Source: Zingiber officinale
Lineage: Eukaryota > Streptophyta > Magnoliopsida > Zingiberales > Zingiberaceae
Direction: 5' to 3'
Length of the DNA: 64,000 bases
Assembly: GCF_018446385.1 (NCBI RefSeq)
Contig: NC_056001.1
Location: 6,467,600-6,531,599, forward strand
The position numbers were made by a program, and so were the translations under genes. Below the pieces are notes generated by a model. It did not search any database, was not told the origin of the DNA, and saw nothing but the letters and a program-made list of their open reading frames with translations. Position 1 is the first letter of the stretch. The number at the start of each line of letters is the position of its first letter. Of the stretch, positions 35,101 through 50,100 are shown in pieces.

Positions 35101-38100
35101 CGGCTGAAGGGTATTTCAATCAACTAAAGGCACTTGAAGAGCTAATTTAAAACCTCTTAGGGAGTTTCAAGCCTAAAAGGTTGCACAAATAGATTCATAA
35201 AACTCCTCAAATCAAGTGTTAACGGTGCTCAAAGGTCTTCAAGGGTTTGTATCAAAGTTGAAAGCTTTAATTCAAGCTCTTGATAATTTTCTCATTCCTT
35301 TGTTATAAATTTTATTATATTTGAGAGAAATTGATTATTGTAAAAATATAATAGGATTGGTGTTATAAGTGATTTGCCCAAGTACATCTTGTGAAGAGGT
35401 GATTTATAGTAAAACTTTTGAGGGGTGAGGCAATGACTGTATTTGTAGCTCGTGGATTAGGAGTGAGGTCTTCTAACCATGTTAAATATTGTATTTTAGC
35501 ATTGCACTTGTTTCTATAATATTTCCTTTGTGTCTACACTTTACCAACAATAGAACACAGATGAGAAACTTTGAGATATTAACTCTTTAATTGTTTTTGT
35601 ATTGTGTTGAGAATTACAATTCATAGGTGTTCCCCCATTCACACCCTTCCCTTCTAGTTAGTCGTTTGTGGATCCTTAAATAAGTAAGCAATATCCTATG
35701 GCCTTCAAGATAGTATGACGGGTCAGTATCAGATAGATGATTTGGATGAGGCTTGAGTGTGTTTGTACATGGTTAGAGGGGGAGGACGAATAGCTGAAAC
35801 CTTAAAATAAAATTCTCATGTAAAAACGTAAACTAAATGCAAACTTATTAGTGGAATGAGTATGTTTGTGTATGTTTGGCTGCTAATGATAGGTATAGAT
35901 TCAACAAAAATGATAATAACACAAATACAAATAATTTTAACACGTTTATTTAATGTGGTTTGAGACCTTGCCTCTAATCCAGGACATATGTCGTGTCTAA
36001 TATATTTACGTCGGCAAAGGTTCTACCAAAACCACCATGGTGTCAAAACAAGAATATATATAAATAGATAATTAACTAAACTAACTATATACATATTTTT
36101 GAAAAAACTTCGTTGAACCTATGCATAGATCTAAAAGAAAAATATAACCTAGAGGCTAAAAAATATCCATGATGTGAGCATAAAAATGTAAAATTAGTAT
36201 TTAAGAAGGGTATGTATGAATTTAATCTTAATTAATATATACAAAACAAATTAGCTAAATTGTAATTTCAATTTAAACTTTAATCGTTATTTTTTTTTTT
36301 TTTTTTTGCATCTTTACATGTATATAATCAATTATTTTTCCTTCTAATATTTTTATCAATATTTAGATTTACAACTATTATTATTATCTTTTATCACGAT
36401 TGATGTCTCCTTTTTTTCCATATGCTGGGCTCCTCCTCCTCCACAAGCCTTCTTCATTCGAGAGGATGATGGGATCTGAGAGGATAACACTAGTTAGAGT
36501 CGGGTCGACTCCTCTGGTGTAACTCTTTTGACGCTCAAGTCAGTCATCAATCAAGAAAGTAAGAGCAAAATAATGAAGAGGGAGGGGGAGGATTTTTAGA
36601 GGAAGGAGTTGCCTCCACTTGTTAGAAGAAGAAAACTCTCGTACCTTGGGATTACGATTACTGATGCTTATATAGCCACCAAAAAGGGAATCTCCATGTC
36701 ATCTTTCTTCACGCCCCTTTCATTCTTCCCACCCAAGTCAATGAAGATGTAGTTCTGATGATTCGTTATCGGACGACCTATCCGTGACTGCCACACAAGA
36801 TGAAGAAGTTTCAGAGACACCCCTTCTAACACTCTGCATCTTTTCCTTGTTCGTTGATCGCCATGTATTCTAAGCAAGGGATCGAGGGAATTGCTTCTGG
36901 CATCCTTTCCTTTGATGACCACCATGTGGTGATAATCAAAGGATTAATAAAGAGGCATCGTCTTAATGGTATTGTCCTGGAGGATCATAGGTTATTGCCC
37001 TCTTATTATTCGACCGATCGAATGATATTATTCGACGTGTCTTAAAAGATGCTACTCTGGGGATTCATAAAGGAGATTGCCCGATCAATTCATAAAGAGT
37101 ATTGCCTAGATGGTTCATAAAAAATATTGCCCGGAGGCATATGAGAATCTGCGGAACACTGAGGATATTGCTTGGATGGTTTGTAAAGAATGTTGCCCGA
37201 AGGCTTAAGAAGAATATTGCCCTACTGCCCTTAATAAGAATTCTATCTTGTTGGTCTTAATGAGAATACTACCCCACTGACTTAGTACGAATATTGTCCA
37301 GCTGGCTCATATGAATATTGCTCTAGCTTAACAAGAATAATGCCTGGCTAATCTATATGAAATATTGTCCGACTGACCTATATGAATATTGCTCTGCTGA
37401 CTTAACAAGAATATTGCCTGGCTAGCTTAATACAAATATTGCCCGGCTGGTCTATATGAATATTGCTCTGCTAGCTTAACAGGAATATTGTGTGGCTAGC
37501 TTAATACAAATATTGCCCGACTAACCTATATGAATATTGTCGTACTGACCTTAATAAGGATAGTGCCCGAATAACCTATATGAATATTACCCTGCTGGTT
37601 TAACAAGAATATTGTCTGGTTGGTCTCTAACACTCCTCGAGGGAGGCTGCTTACCATCAGATGCCCTCTCTTCAAGTTAGACTGAAGAATGAAGTCGAAT
37701 GAAGTTTGATTATAAAAAAAAAGAATCTCAACTATCATCAGATGCCCCCCTTCAAGTCAGACTGAAAAGTGAAGTAGAATGAAGTCTGATTATAAAAAGA
37801 AGAAACCTGACTACCATCAGATGTCTTCCCTTCAAGTGAAATTGAAGAGTGAAGTTGAATGAAGTCTAATTATAAAAAGAAGAAACCCAACTACCGTCAA
37901 CAATTTAAGATAATTTTTAGTTATCATTTTTTATTCAATAAAGCTATCGACAATAATATATCTCTAATAAAATTATAATCAATAAATCTTAAAAAGTAAA
38001 GGGCAAAAATAAGAACATCCCAAATTATGCAAATCAACAAAAGAGCGTCCCTTTTTGAGAAAAAACTCAAAAGGGTGCCCCACCAAATATTTTATCCCTA

Positions 38101-41100
38101 TAATACACTTACTTCCAATGTTATTATAGCAGCCATGACTAGCTGCTACAACGTGTAGAAATTACTTGATAACTATTACAATATGTAACACTTAATATAA
38201 TATTATTGTAGCATTGTAGCAACTACTTAGTATATTTTATACTTTGTAGTAGGTACCTACTAGTTGCTACAATTATTTTCAAGTGATTTTAATTAATTCA
38301 AAATAATTTTGATAAAGTTTAGATAATTTCAACTAAGTTGGTAAATAATATTTTGATATAATAGTGTTTAAACTTTATGATTTAGGGTTTAAAATTTTAA
38401 AATTTAAAATTTAGCGTTTATGATTTAAAATTTAGCTACAACTATTTTAAAGTGATTTTAACTAATTTAAAATGATTTTGATGAGTTTAAATAATTTTGA
38501 TGAAATTGGTAAAAAGTATTTTAATATAATAATGATTTATCTGTAGTAATTTTGATTAAAGTGAAAAAATTAGAGTATAATTATTGAAAACAAAGCAAGA
38601 CTTATATATGCATCCATTGACAATTGAAAAAATTTATGTGAAAAATTCTAAAAAGATAAGATACTAGCCTAGTATATATTCAAATAATTAAAAATATGTA
38701 TAATGATGTAATGATAAGAATGAAAATTTCAAATAGATTAATTAAAATATTTTTTTTATAAAGATAGAATTGTATCAAAAATGAGTTGTAAGTCCATATT
38801 TTTTTAATACTAGTCATAGATGAATTAACTCAACTTATCTAAGATACATTACTGACCCGGCGGTAACGACGGGGGACCCCCTTTGAGGGAAGTCAACGTC
38901 ACGTGGAGGTCAAAGGTCAAACGGTCGACCGGGAAAGGGGGGCCTACCGGCCGAACGGGGACTAAGCGGAAGCAAAGACAACCCGACGGGGAGTCGGGTC
39001 TCCGACGCTCATGGTGAACAGGGTCGCCGGGCCGAGCGGGTAGCCCGCTCGGCCGAGGCATAAAGCAACAATGCTGTGAACAGTTTCATCCGAGCACACG
39101 ACTGGGAATTGTCCGAGCGGATCAGACGCTCGGCGCGGGAACAGAAGAAACAAAAGGACAAGGGAAACATCGGGGGACATTTTCTGACAACAAGCGTGTT
39201 CGACGGCTAACCCATACGCAAAAGCCTATGATGGAAGGGTCTACTGTCCCATCAAAGAAGTGCTCGGAGTATAGCAGTATGGTGTCAGGCAAGCTCCTCT
39301 GGCAAGCCCATACTGAGGTATGGTAAGAGGACACGTATTCGCGTCGGTATGTGTGCATAAGATTCTTCACAGCTCTATATAAGGGTCCTCACACTTCGCC
39401 GGAGGTACGCATTCTCGCATCTTTGAAGCCACTTCTGCATTTCCTCTTGCCTGACTTGAGCGTCGGAGGGTCGTCGCCGGGAACCCCTTCCCGGCTCGAC
39501 TTCTTTGCAGGTTCGCCGGAGATCCCTACGACCGGCCGGAGATCCACATCATCAGTTCGTAGAGCGCCACATGTCCAGCGTCGGTTGATTTAGCGTTCGG
39601 GCAGGATCAAATTGGCTTCGTCTGTGGGAACGCACCTGTATCCGAGCGGAAGAGATGGATGAAGCTGGACGACCGCACACTGTGATGCTCTCCCAGGAGG
39701 AGCTCGATGCTCTAATCGAGGCAAGAGCAGCTAAACTCGTGGAACAACAGAAGCAGAAAGCACAAGCCGAGTGGATGGAGCAGCAAGCGACGTCCGCGTC
39801 GGGAGGCCGAGCGGAAGCACTGCCCGCCACGGTTCCATTTCATCGGGCCATATTCCGTACGCCTCCTGAAGTCACAACAATTAACCGCGAACGAGGGTCT
39901 TCATCCGACGAGGCACCCATGTGAGACAACAGAAAAGGCAAGGCTCCCCGAATGGACGCCTCCCCCGAGCGGATCAACCGGCAGTTTTCAGAAGTCATCC
40001 TGCGGGACCCTCTGCCAAAGCACTATGTGCCCCCGGCGATCGGTGAATACAACGGAACCACCGACCCGGACGACCATCTGGGTAAGTTCGACAACACAGC
40101 TACCCTACATCAATACACGGATGGAGTAAAGTGCCGGGTGTTCCTTACCACCCTCTCGGGATCGGCGCAACGGTGGTTTCGGAGGCTGCCGGACGAATCC
40201 ATCACAAGTTTCAAGGACTTCCACACGGCCTTCCTCCACCATTTTGCAAGCAGTAGGCGCTATCAGAAGACTAGTGTCAGCCTATTCGCCATCAAGCAAG
40301 AGCCCAGGGAGCCGCTCAGAGCGTACATCCAACGATTCAACCGAGTGGCCATGGATATTCCAACGGCCACCTCGGAAACGATGATGAATGCGTTCACACA
40401 AGGCCTCGTGGACGGTGACTTCTTCCGTTCACTCATTCGGAAGCCGCCTCGAGACTACGATCATATGCTACACCGGGCCAATGAATACATCAATGTGGAG
40501 GAAGCCCAGGCAGCCCGAAGGAAAGAAGCTCCAACCGAGCGGCTAGTCCCTGTCGAGCAGAAGCCTGGCACTCGCCAGGAACCACTCAGAGGACCGCGTG
40601 CCGAGGCAATCCGCTCTCACCACGCGAGGTCCCATGTTGTCCAAGAGGTAGCTGCCGAGCGGCCCAAACCAAAGAAGAAGGTATGGACCCCTATGTTTTG
40701 CTCGTTCCACCGAACCGATACGCATAACACGCGAGATTGCCGAAGCCTTCCCCTGATCGCCCATCCCGCTCCTCGGAGTAGCCGTCGTCGATCGCCATCA
40801 TCCGACAGGCGACAGCGACACTATGAAGCCGATCGGCGGATATCCGACAGGCGACAGCAACTGTCTCCCGAGCGGCATCATCCTCAGAGGCACGAGGACA
40901 ATCCCCGGGTGTCCAAGGAACGACCTAGGTCGTCCGCCCGGGAGGAAGAAAATAGAAGCAACACGTCCCGCGGCGAAATCAACATCATCGCTGGCGGGCC
41001 GATCGGAGGTGACTCCAACAGAGCAAGGAAGGCAATCGTCAGGCAGCTCCAGATCCATGCAGTCGGCTGCAGTCAAGAACGGGCGAGCGGGCCCGAAATC

Positions 41101-44100
41101 AGTTTCGGACCTAGGGACCTAGAGGGAGTCGAAGTACCGCATGACGATGCCCTCCTCATCAAAGCAGTAATAGCTAACTATACTATTCACCGCGTTTTCA
41201 TCGATACAGGAAGCTCGGTCAATATTATATTCAAAAAGGCCTTCGACCAACTGCAAATTGATAGAGCCGAGCTGCTGCCCATGACACCCCCTCTACGGGT
41301 TTACGGGCAATGAAGTTCTGCCGGTCGGATAGGTCCGACTGGCTATTTCGCTGGGAGAGGAGCCGCTCAGAAGGACGCGGACTGCCAACTTCGTCGTGGT
41401 TGACTCTCCCTCTGCATACAATGTCATCTTGGGACGACCGGCGCTCAGCGAGTTCCGAGCGACCGTCTCCACCTTCCACCAGAAAATCAAGTTCCCGGTG
41501 GAAGATAAAGTGGGAGAAGTACGAGGAGACCAGCTGGCGGCTCGGCGATGCTACGTCAAGATGGTCCGAGCGGAAGCTAATTCCGCGCAGAAGACGCCAC
41601 GGATCGAGGTGAACACCATAACCGAAAAACCACCCTCTTTGGTTTATGAAGAAAAAGAGGAGGTGCAGATCCACCCGACCCGATCGGAGGCCACCACATT
41701 CATTGCGGTCGATCTGGAGGCAAGCCAGAAAAAGGAGGTGATCAAATGTCTCCAGAGAAACTGCGATGTCTTCGTTTGGTCGACACATGAGCTTCCCGGG
41801 ATTTCACCAAGTATAGCACAGCATGAACTTCACGTCCGACCGGACGCTCGGCCGGTGAAGCAAAGGAAGAGGGACTTCAGCGCCGAACAGAACGCCATCA
41901 TCCGAGCGGAGGTTGAGAATCTCTTGGAGGCCGGCCACATACGTGAAGTGCAGTTTCCTAGCTGGTTGGCGAACGTGGTGCTAGTCTCCAAGCCGGGCAA
42001 CAAGCGGAGGGACATGGAGTTGGACTTGATCGACGAAGACCGAGACAAGGCGTCCGTCCGGCTGATGGCGCACCGGCAAAGGATGAAGCAAAACTACAAC
42101 CGACGCGTGATCCCCAGAGCATTCCAAGTCGGTGACCTAGTGTGGAAGAAAGTAAAGCCGGTCGAGGACGTTGGCAAGCTGGAGGCTCCTTGGGCGGGCC
42201 CCTTCAAAGTCATCAAAAAGCTCCGCTCGGGTGCCTATTATCTAGAGGATGAAGACAGACGGCAGCTGGATCGACCATGGAGCGTGAACCACCTCCAGCC
42301 ATACCGGGCGGGGTGAAAGGTGCGCCAATGTAATATATTCTGTATACTTTCCGATCGGCTGTATACTTGAAATGCAGGAGTACAAAATCGAAAAATTTGC
42401 GCAAGTATAAGGCATCATCAGCCGAACCGGAAGACCGTCGAGCTCCGACCGTCGAGCTCCGACATTAAAAATCGAGAGTCGCGTCGGTGACTATAAACCC
42501 CCCGGCCGGAAGACCGTCGAGCTCCGACGTTAAAAATCGAGAGTCTCGCCGGCGACTATAAACCCTCCGGCCGGAAGACCGTCGAGCTCCGACGTTAAAA
42601 ATCGAGAGTCGCGCCGGCGACTATAAACCCTCCGGCCGGAAGACCGTCGAGCTCCGACGTTAAAAATCGAGAATCGCACTGGCGACTATAAACCCTCCGG
42701 CCGGAAGACCGGAGAGCCGACGTTAAAAATCGAGAGTCGGCGACTATAAACCCCTCGGAAGACCGCCGAGCTCAGACGTTAAAATCGAGACGCGCTGGCG
42801 ACTATAAACCCTCCGGGGAAGACCGTCGAGCTCGGCGTTAAAAATCAGACCGGCGACTATAAATCCCTCGGCCGGAAGACCGTCGAGCTCCGACGTTAAA
42901 AATTGAGAGTCGCGCCGGCGACTATAAACCCCCCGGCCGGAAGACCGTCGAACTCCGACGTTAAAAATCGAGAGTCGCGTCGGCGACTATAAACCCCCCG
43001 GCCGGAAGACCGTCGAGCTCCGACGTTAAAAATCGAGAGTCGCGCCGACGACTATAAACCCCCCGGCCGGAAGAAGACAGTAAAGAGGTCGACTTGTGCG
43101 TTGTTTCGCCGAACGGCTAGATAACCAAAGGTACTTCGTGAACATCTAGCGAAAATCCCATTCGGGAAACAGGATATTTTCAGCCGAGCGGACTAGATAT
43201 GCAAAATACTTCATAAAAAATCCCTTTCGAACACAAGGGAAGTGGGATGAAAAGCGAATAACGAGGAAGCAGAAATGCGGCGAAGGAAGAAAGCGAAGGC
43301 TTTATAGGGTTGAGCCCGAGCGGCCTCCACCGTCGGATGCAGGTCGCAAGAATCGAAGCACGCATCGCGCCATCCATTTCAAACCGCCTCGATCCCGTCG
43401 GAACACCACGCCGCCGCTGTACAATGACGGCAACATCGCCACGTGGCATTCAGCCACTGGAACGCATTTAATAAGCGCGTGCTCGATCTTAATGATGGAG
43501 ATTGGCGAAAACTTCGAAAAGATATCGAGGAATGTTGACGTTGACTGGCGTTTTAGCTGCCCCCATGGGGGCCGAGCGGAGGATAGTTGCATATGGACGC
43601 CGCTCGGCGCAACTGATGGTCTAGTCAGTCGGACTAATCGCCTCCTTCGACTAGATTTGCAGGGGAGGCAAGTGATCCGGCGGTAACGACGGGGGACCCC
43701 CTTTGAGGGAAGTCAACGCCACATGGAGGTCAAAGGTCAAACGGCCGACCGGGAAAGGGGGGGCCGACCGACCGAACGGGGACTAAGCGGAAGGAAAGAC
43801 AACCCAATGGGGAGTCGGGTCTCCGACGCTCATGGTGAACAGGGTCGCCGGGCCGAGCGAGTAGCCCGCTCGGCCGAGGCATAAAGCAGCAATGCTGTGA
43901 ACAGTTTCATCCGAGCACACGACTGGGAATTTCCCGAGCGGATCAGACGCTCGGCGCGGGAACAGAAGAGACAAAAGGACAAGGGAAACATCGGGGGACA
44001 TTTTCTGACAACAAGCGTGTTCGACGGCTAACCCATACGCAAAAGCCTATGACGGAAGGGTCTACTGTCCCATCAAAGAAGTGCTCGGACTGTAGCAGTA

Positions 44101-47100
44101 TGGTGTCAGGCAAGCTCATCTGGCAAGCCCATACTGAGGTATGGTAAGAGGACACGTATTCGCCTCGGTATGTGTGCATAAGCTTCTTCACAGCTCTATA
44201 TAAGGGTCCTCACACTTCGCCGGAGGTACGCATTCTCGCATCTTTGAAGCCACTTCTGCATTTCCTCTTGCCTGACTTGAGTGTTGGATAGTCGTCGCCG
44301 GGAACCCCTTCCCGGCTCGACTTCTTTGCAGGTTCGCCGGAGATCCCTACGACCGGCCGGAGATCCACATCATCAGTTCGTAGAGCGCCACGTGCCCAGC
44401 GTCCGTTGATTCAGCGTTCGGACAGGATCAATTACCATGATGAATATGTAGAACTGTAAGATGGGCCAACCTGGTGGGGAATGTCGGCCCGTGGTGGGTA
44501 CCATTTGGTTGGGCGGGGTGGGCTAATCCGTCATCTTAGCGGGTTGAAAAATTTCCAACCCAACTCAATCCAAGATGGGTTGTGAGTTAGACGGGCCAAC
44601 CCGTGAACCCATCAAAAATATTTTAAAATTTTAAAAAGATTTTATATCTTCAACATTTTACTTCGAAAAGATTTCATCAATTAAATATATTCAAAAACAG
44701 ATCTTTAAATATAAATGGATACAAACGAGTATTATTTGATAAAAAAAGTATTATTTTTATTTTAAAATTATAACAAAGAAAGATAATAAATTGATATAAA
44801 ACTTAGCTTACATGTATGTCTCATCCCGCGGGCTAACCCAAGCGCGACCTGCGTAGGTCGACCCGTGATTGGTTTGGGTTGATAAAATTTTAATCCAACC
44901 CGCTTAAATTATTTGGTAGGGTGGGCCAACCCAATAGGTCAAACCCAAATTGATGACTCTATGCACGTGTTAGGACCTGTGCAAGTTAGAGGGGGTGAAT
45001 AGCTCTGATCACTTTATCTCGATTGTGGTCTCGTCATTTGTATATGCAGCAGAATACTTGAATCAAACTTGACATCACATACACAACACATTGGTTTTAT
45101 TTTGTATCCACCTTTTAAGGCGACTAATCCAAGGTCTAGTTCTAGCGATCTATCTCCACTAAACCTTCTCCTTCTCGAAAACCTTATGGAGGAAGAGAAG
45201 GTTCTTACAACACTGGTTATTACAAAGCAACACAAAAATGAAATACACGATAAATACACAAACACAAATGAAAGCTACAACTTTACAAGTGAACTTTGCT
45301 TTAGATTACTGTTTGTCGCTTTGGATTTGCCTCTTGTTGGTTGGAAATGTAGCAACACTTCATTCTCAAACTTCTAAGAATCGGCTGTGAAAATTTTCTC
45401 AAAATCCATCTTTTTAAGCCTTTAGGTCGGGGCTAATTTCCACTTATCACTTTTATCCATCAGTTGATTGATATGGTCTTTGACACTGTTCTTGCCATTG
45501 AACGACCTTTGAACCTTCTAAAATCTGTCTAATTTTGTCGATTATTTGAACATCAATCGACTAATTCATCCGATCAATAGATCGATATCAATCAATCAAA
45601 TCTCACAATTGAATTAACCTACTTATGTTCAACTCCTGATCGACATCAATCAACTGATATCAACTATCAGTCGATTAATGTCATCAATCGAGTAAAACGG
45701 TCGAATCGACTTCTTTCTGTTTGATTTCTAAAGCTATCAGTGGATTGATATCAACCATCGGTTGATTGATGCCATCAATCGAGTTGAACAGTCGAATTAT
45801 AAAGCTTTTGGTCGATTTTTGAAGCCATCGATTAGTCGAATGTATTGTAGTAAAATATTCACTATTACTATAGTAGTATTGCAACAACATTTTTGAGGTT
45901 TTGAGAGTTTAACATCCATTAGTTGATCGATACACCTTATCAATCGACCAATACTCCTATTTTCGCCTTATCAAAGCCGAATTCTCATCTTGTCCAATAT
46001 CCACTTGACCTCAACCTACTAGTACTTCCTTTGCCCAATATCTGGTCAACCTTGACATACCGAGACTTGTTGTTGCCTAACATCTAGTAAATCTTGACTT
46101 GTCGAGACTTCCTCATTGTCTAAAATTCAGTCAACCTTGACCTGTCGGGACTTTCTCGTTGCCTAACTTTGGGTCAACCTTAACCTGCTGAGACTTGTTC
46201 ATTGTCTAACATCTGGTCAACTTTAACCTACCAGGACTTCACGTGTCACGCCAACTTCCTGTTAGATGTTTGACCGTTAAATGTCTGGTTAACCATGATC
46301 CACTTGGACTTTCTTCTGGTGTCAACTCCATTTTGGACTTTCCATCACCCAGTATCAAGAAATCATGGTCCACTTGGACTTTCCATTTTATCAAGTATCT
46401 GATTAACTTTAACATGATTGACTCTTTCTCAACCAATTAATATATTGGTCGATTGTCATGTATTCAGTCAACTTTGACCTACTTGACGTCTCGATCAACT
46501 AACATATTGATCAAATATCAAAATCCCAACTCGAGTCAACTCGAGCTTGGTCAATTTGGTTAACCTTGATCAGGAGTCGATTGCATCAACAACATGTTGT
46601 TTATAGATGATATTATTTTGGTAAGACATGTGAAAGAGTAAATGTTAAACTCGAATTTTGATACAAAATACTGAAAGTAAAAGGTTTTAGGCTTATAGAG
46701 CAAAGATAAAATATATAAAATTTAAGTTTAGTAGTATTAGACGTAACAAAATAAATATTAAATTAGGAGATGATAAGTTACCTATAAGTGAGAGCTTTAG
46801 GTATAGAAGCAGAGCTAGGATCTTGATTTAGTATAGACAATAATATAATATAATTAATAAAGAAAAAATAATATAAAATTTTATAATAATAAAACATCAC
46901 AAAATAATTACCTACAATTGTTTTTTTCTTCAAATCTTCATATTTTGAAACCTTTGTACAATAATTTCATTATCAATTATTAGAAATATATCTTTCTCTA
47001 CATAGACAATAAAACTATCATTCATCTAATCATCACTCATTCGATTGCACAACCTTTCATAATTTTCATGACAAAAAATACTCTTTATAGTTGCAGTCGC

Positions 47101-50100
47101 AACCAATAGAATTAATGTCAATGTCAAAAGCTTATAAAATAACAAGTACACTATACTTTTCTTTGACACAACAAACTTTTCTGAAATATCACCAAGGTCT
47201 TTCAATCTTTGAAATGCCTTGTTAGAACGCATAACACATATAAATTTCGTGTTGATCATCAAGTACGACGAGATCAAATCTTGAGGAATATTATGGATAA
47301 AACTCAGCTAGTTACATCAATTTTTTCTTGTCAAAAGTCAAAAATGAGTTTTGTGAACACAAACAACCTACACAAAGGAGTAACTTTGTACCCACATCTG
47401 AGAAACAATCATTAACTCTTAAAGTTGTATATCCATAACACCATAGGATAAATCAACATGATAGTGATGCAAATTTGTCACTTGTGGTGAATTATGATGG
47501 GAACAACCTTGTGGTGCCCAACATGTGAACATATTGTCCATTTTAAGCACATCAATATAATGTTGCTGACAAAAATAATTAACCTTTTCTAAAATTAAAT
47601 CTAAACCATCATGATGGAGTCAAAGAAAGAGAACAACAAGCTAATGATATGGATTATGGTCAACCTACTCTAGCATCTCTTCTACTTTAGAGTCAGTGTT
47701 TGCATACTTAAACTAAATCTAAAAAATACTTTTTTTGCTGCCCACACTGGCCCCATGTAAACTCCTCCAGTGTTTAGGTATATATGATCATTTTTGCAAA
47801 AGGTTAAAAAGGTTGATAGAAATGTTTAACATAGAAGCTAAATATTAAAAAGGTTGATAGAAACTTAAAGAATTTTTTTATCAAATGATAGTTAGACCCG
47901 TTATACTATATGAAGCTAAATATTGAACTATAAAGCAAGCACACGAGCAAAAGATGAAAGTCACAAAGATGAGGATGTTAAGACGGATGTGCAAATATAT
48001 AAAAATATATAAGATAATTAATGAAAACAATAAAAAGAAAATTAAAATTTTATTAATTGAGAAAAAATTTTGAAAGACGCGTTTAAGTGTGTATGAGTAT
48101 GGTGTTTAATAAATGTCATAATTAGGCAATCTGAGACTATGACAAATATACTCATTAATAGAACATTATAATCCCCAGTTACTACATGTTTACAGGGATT
48201 TTTCCTCCAAATGGGGTACACAACCACGGGATATTAGGCTTTTGGGCCTTCCTCCGTGAGCGCTTCATGATTTATTCTAGCGGCCGGTGAAAATTTTCCT
48301 TGAGACATGTTCAATCGCCTCGGGTAGACCCGACCCCGGGCCGGGTCTGGCCCGGACCCGGCCCGTAACCGGGTCAACGGGCCGGTTGCCCGTTGACCCG
48401 GTTCGCCGGGTCGAACCGGAACCGGCCCGGCAAGTTGCCGGGTTCATTTTTGTTTTTTAAACGGCTTGAACCGCCAGTTAACCGGCGGTTCGTAGCCGTT
48501 GGGAGGGTTTTTTAGGTATTTTTTTCAACGGTTAGAATCATTTGACTGTTTTTTGATCAATGGCTATGATTTAGTGTCCGTTACTATCAAAACTCTATAA
48601 ATAGAGAGCTTATTTCATTATTTTTCACACACATCTTCTCTACTCTTAATCTCATTTTCGTATTCTCTAATCTCTACACGCTTTCGTTTTCAATTTTCAA
48701 TTACAATGGAAGGAGGCCGCGGATGTGCATCATCTCGAGCTCGGAAGGGAAAGCAAATAATGAATCCGCGGGAGGAGGACCCCAACATTCAATCCACCGA
48801 TGATGAGATCGAGCATCTTCCGAATCCGACACCCGACACACAAGGAAGTACCGATGCAATTACTTCTAAGGTTCGGGAACTTCCTCCTCTAAAATCTTCT
48901 ATTTTTACTAAACATTTTGAGAATGTCACTCTTCCGTCGGGAGAAATGCGTGCAAAATGTAAGCACTGCAATGCTTCCTACAAATTCCAAGCCGGCGGCG
49001 GCTATGGGTCGTTGAAACGACATGTAGAAATGAAGCACCCGGCGGAATATGGACTTGACCGTTCTCAAACACAATTATCAAGATTTTCTTCAACTAGCGG
49101 TAGTACCGATTCCGGTTTATTTTTATATTCGGATAATAAATTAAGAGAATCATTAGCTAAATTTGTTTCCGTAGAACATCTTTCTTTTAGTTTTGGATCT
49201 AAATGTACATTTGAAGATTTTTGTAAAGAATCTCTTAATCCATGTGCTAAACGTGTTCCTAGGACTACACTTACTCGTACAATTAAAAAATTAGTAAAAC
49301 AAGGAAAAAAGAATTTAATTGATGAATTTAGTAAATTAGATAATAAAGTTTCTTTATGTTCTGATATTTGGAGTGATCATTGGCAAACATATTCGTATAT
49401 GGGTGTGACTTGCCATTGGATCGATAACTCTTGGAACCTCCAAAAAAGATTATTAGCTTATAGAGTTTTTGATAAATCACATAATGCTCATAATATCGCA
49501 CAATTATTATGTTTAATTTTAGAAGAATATGGTTTAACGCATAAAATATTTTCAATATCATTAGATAATGCTAGTTCTAATACCGCTTGTATAGATGATC
49601 TAAAATTTGTTTGTCAACTTATTATTGGAGGTTTATTTTTTCATATTCGTTGTGCATGCCATGTTTTAAATTTATGTGTTCAAGATGGTTTAAAAATTTT
49701 AGAAAGTTATATTAAACCAATTAGAATTGTAATTTCTTATTTATGGTCTCATCCATCTATAATGAAACAATGGGGTAGGTTTTGTAAAATTAATGGAATG
49801 AGACCTAAAAAATTTCCACGTGATGTACCAACACGTTGGAATTCAGCATACCAATTATTACAAGATTCATTTCAATATAAAGAATTATTATGTTCATTTT
49901 TTGCACAAAACACTAATGCTAATATATATTTATTTTCACAACAATGGAATATTTGTAGTAGTATTTGTGAAATTTTAAAAGTATTTAATGATGCAACCGA
50001 ACAACTTTCCGGTGTTTATTATCCCACTGCTCAATTAGTTTTAGAAAATTTTTCTAATATAATATTAGTTTTAAATGAACATATTAATAATGAATCTTTA

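Larger units (their letters stand above)
38853..44430 (+). mobile_element. Ty3/Gypsy LTR retrotransposon, internally deleted
   Basis: Two LTRs of about 757 bp (38853-39609 and 43673-44430) begin TG and end CA. The whole is flanked by the 5-bp target duplication ATTAC (38848-38852 and 44431-44435). By eye the LTRs differ at thirty-odd positions, roughly 4-5 percent, so insertion is not very recent. Inside are a primer-binding site, a gag-protease-partial RT frame, the integrase C-terminus, a 65-bp tandem array and a polypurine tract. Most of RT, all RNase H and most of integrase are missing, so the copy is non-autonomous. The order and the 3' GC-rich array fit the Tat-like side of Gypsy elements. 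Confidence 0.95.

Noticed and set aside
42424-43077. Regularly repeated units that might suggest a CRISPR array
   Set aside because: The 65-bp units follow each other head to tail with no unique spacers, lie inside a Gypsy element, and the genome is a plant nuclear genome.
44968-46592. Confirmed solo LTR with target duplication
   Set aside because: The ends look right, but the flanking 5-mers GCACG and ACATG do not match, so only a provisional call is made.
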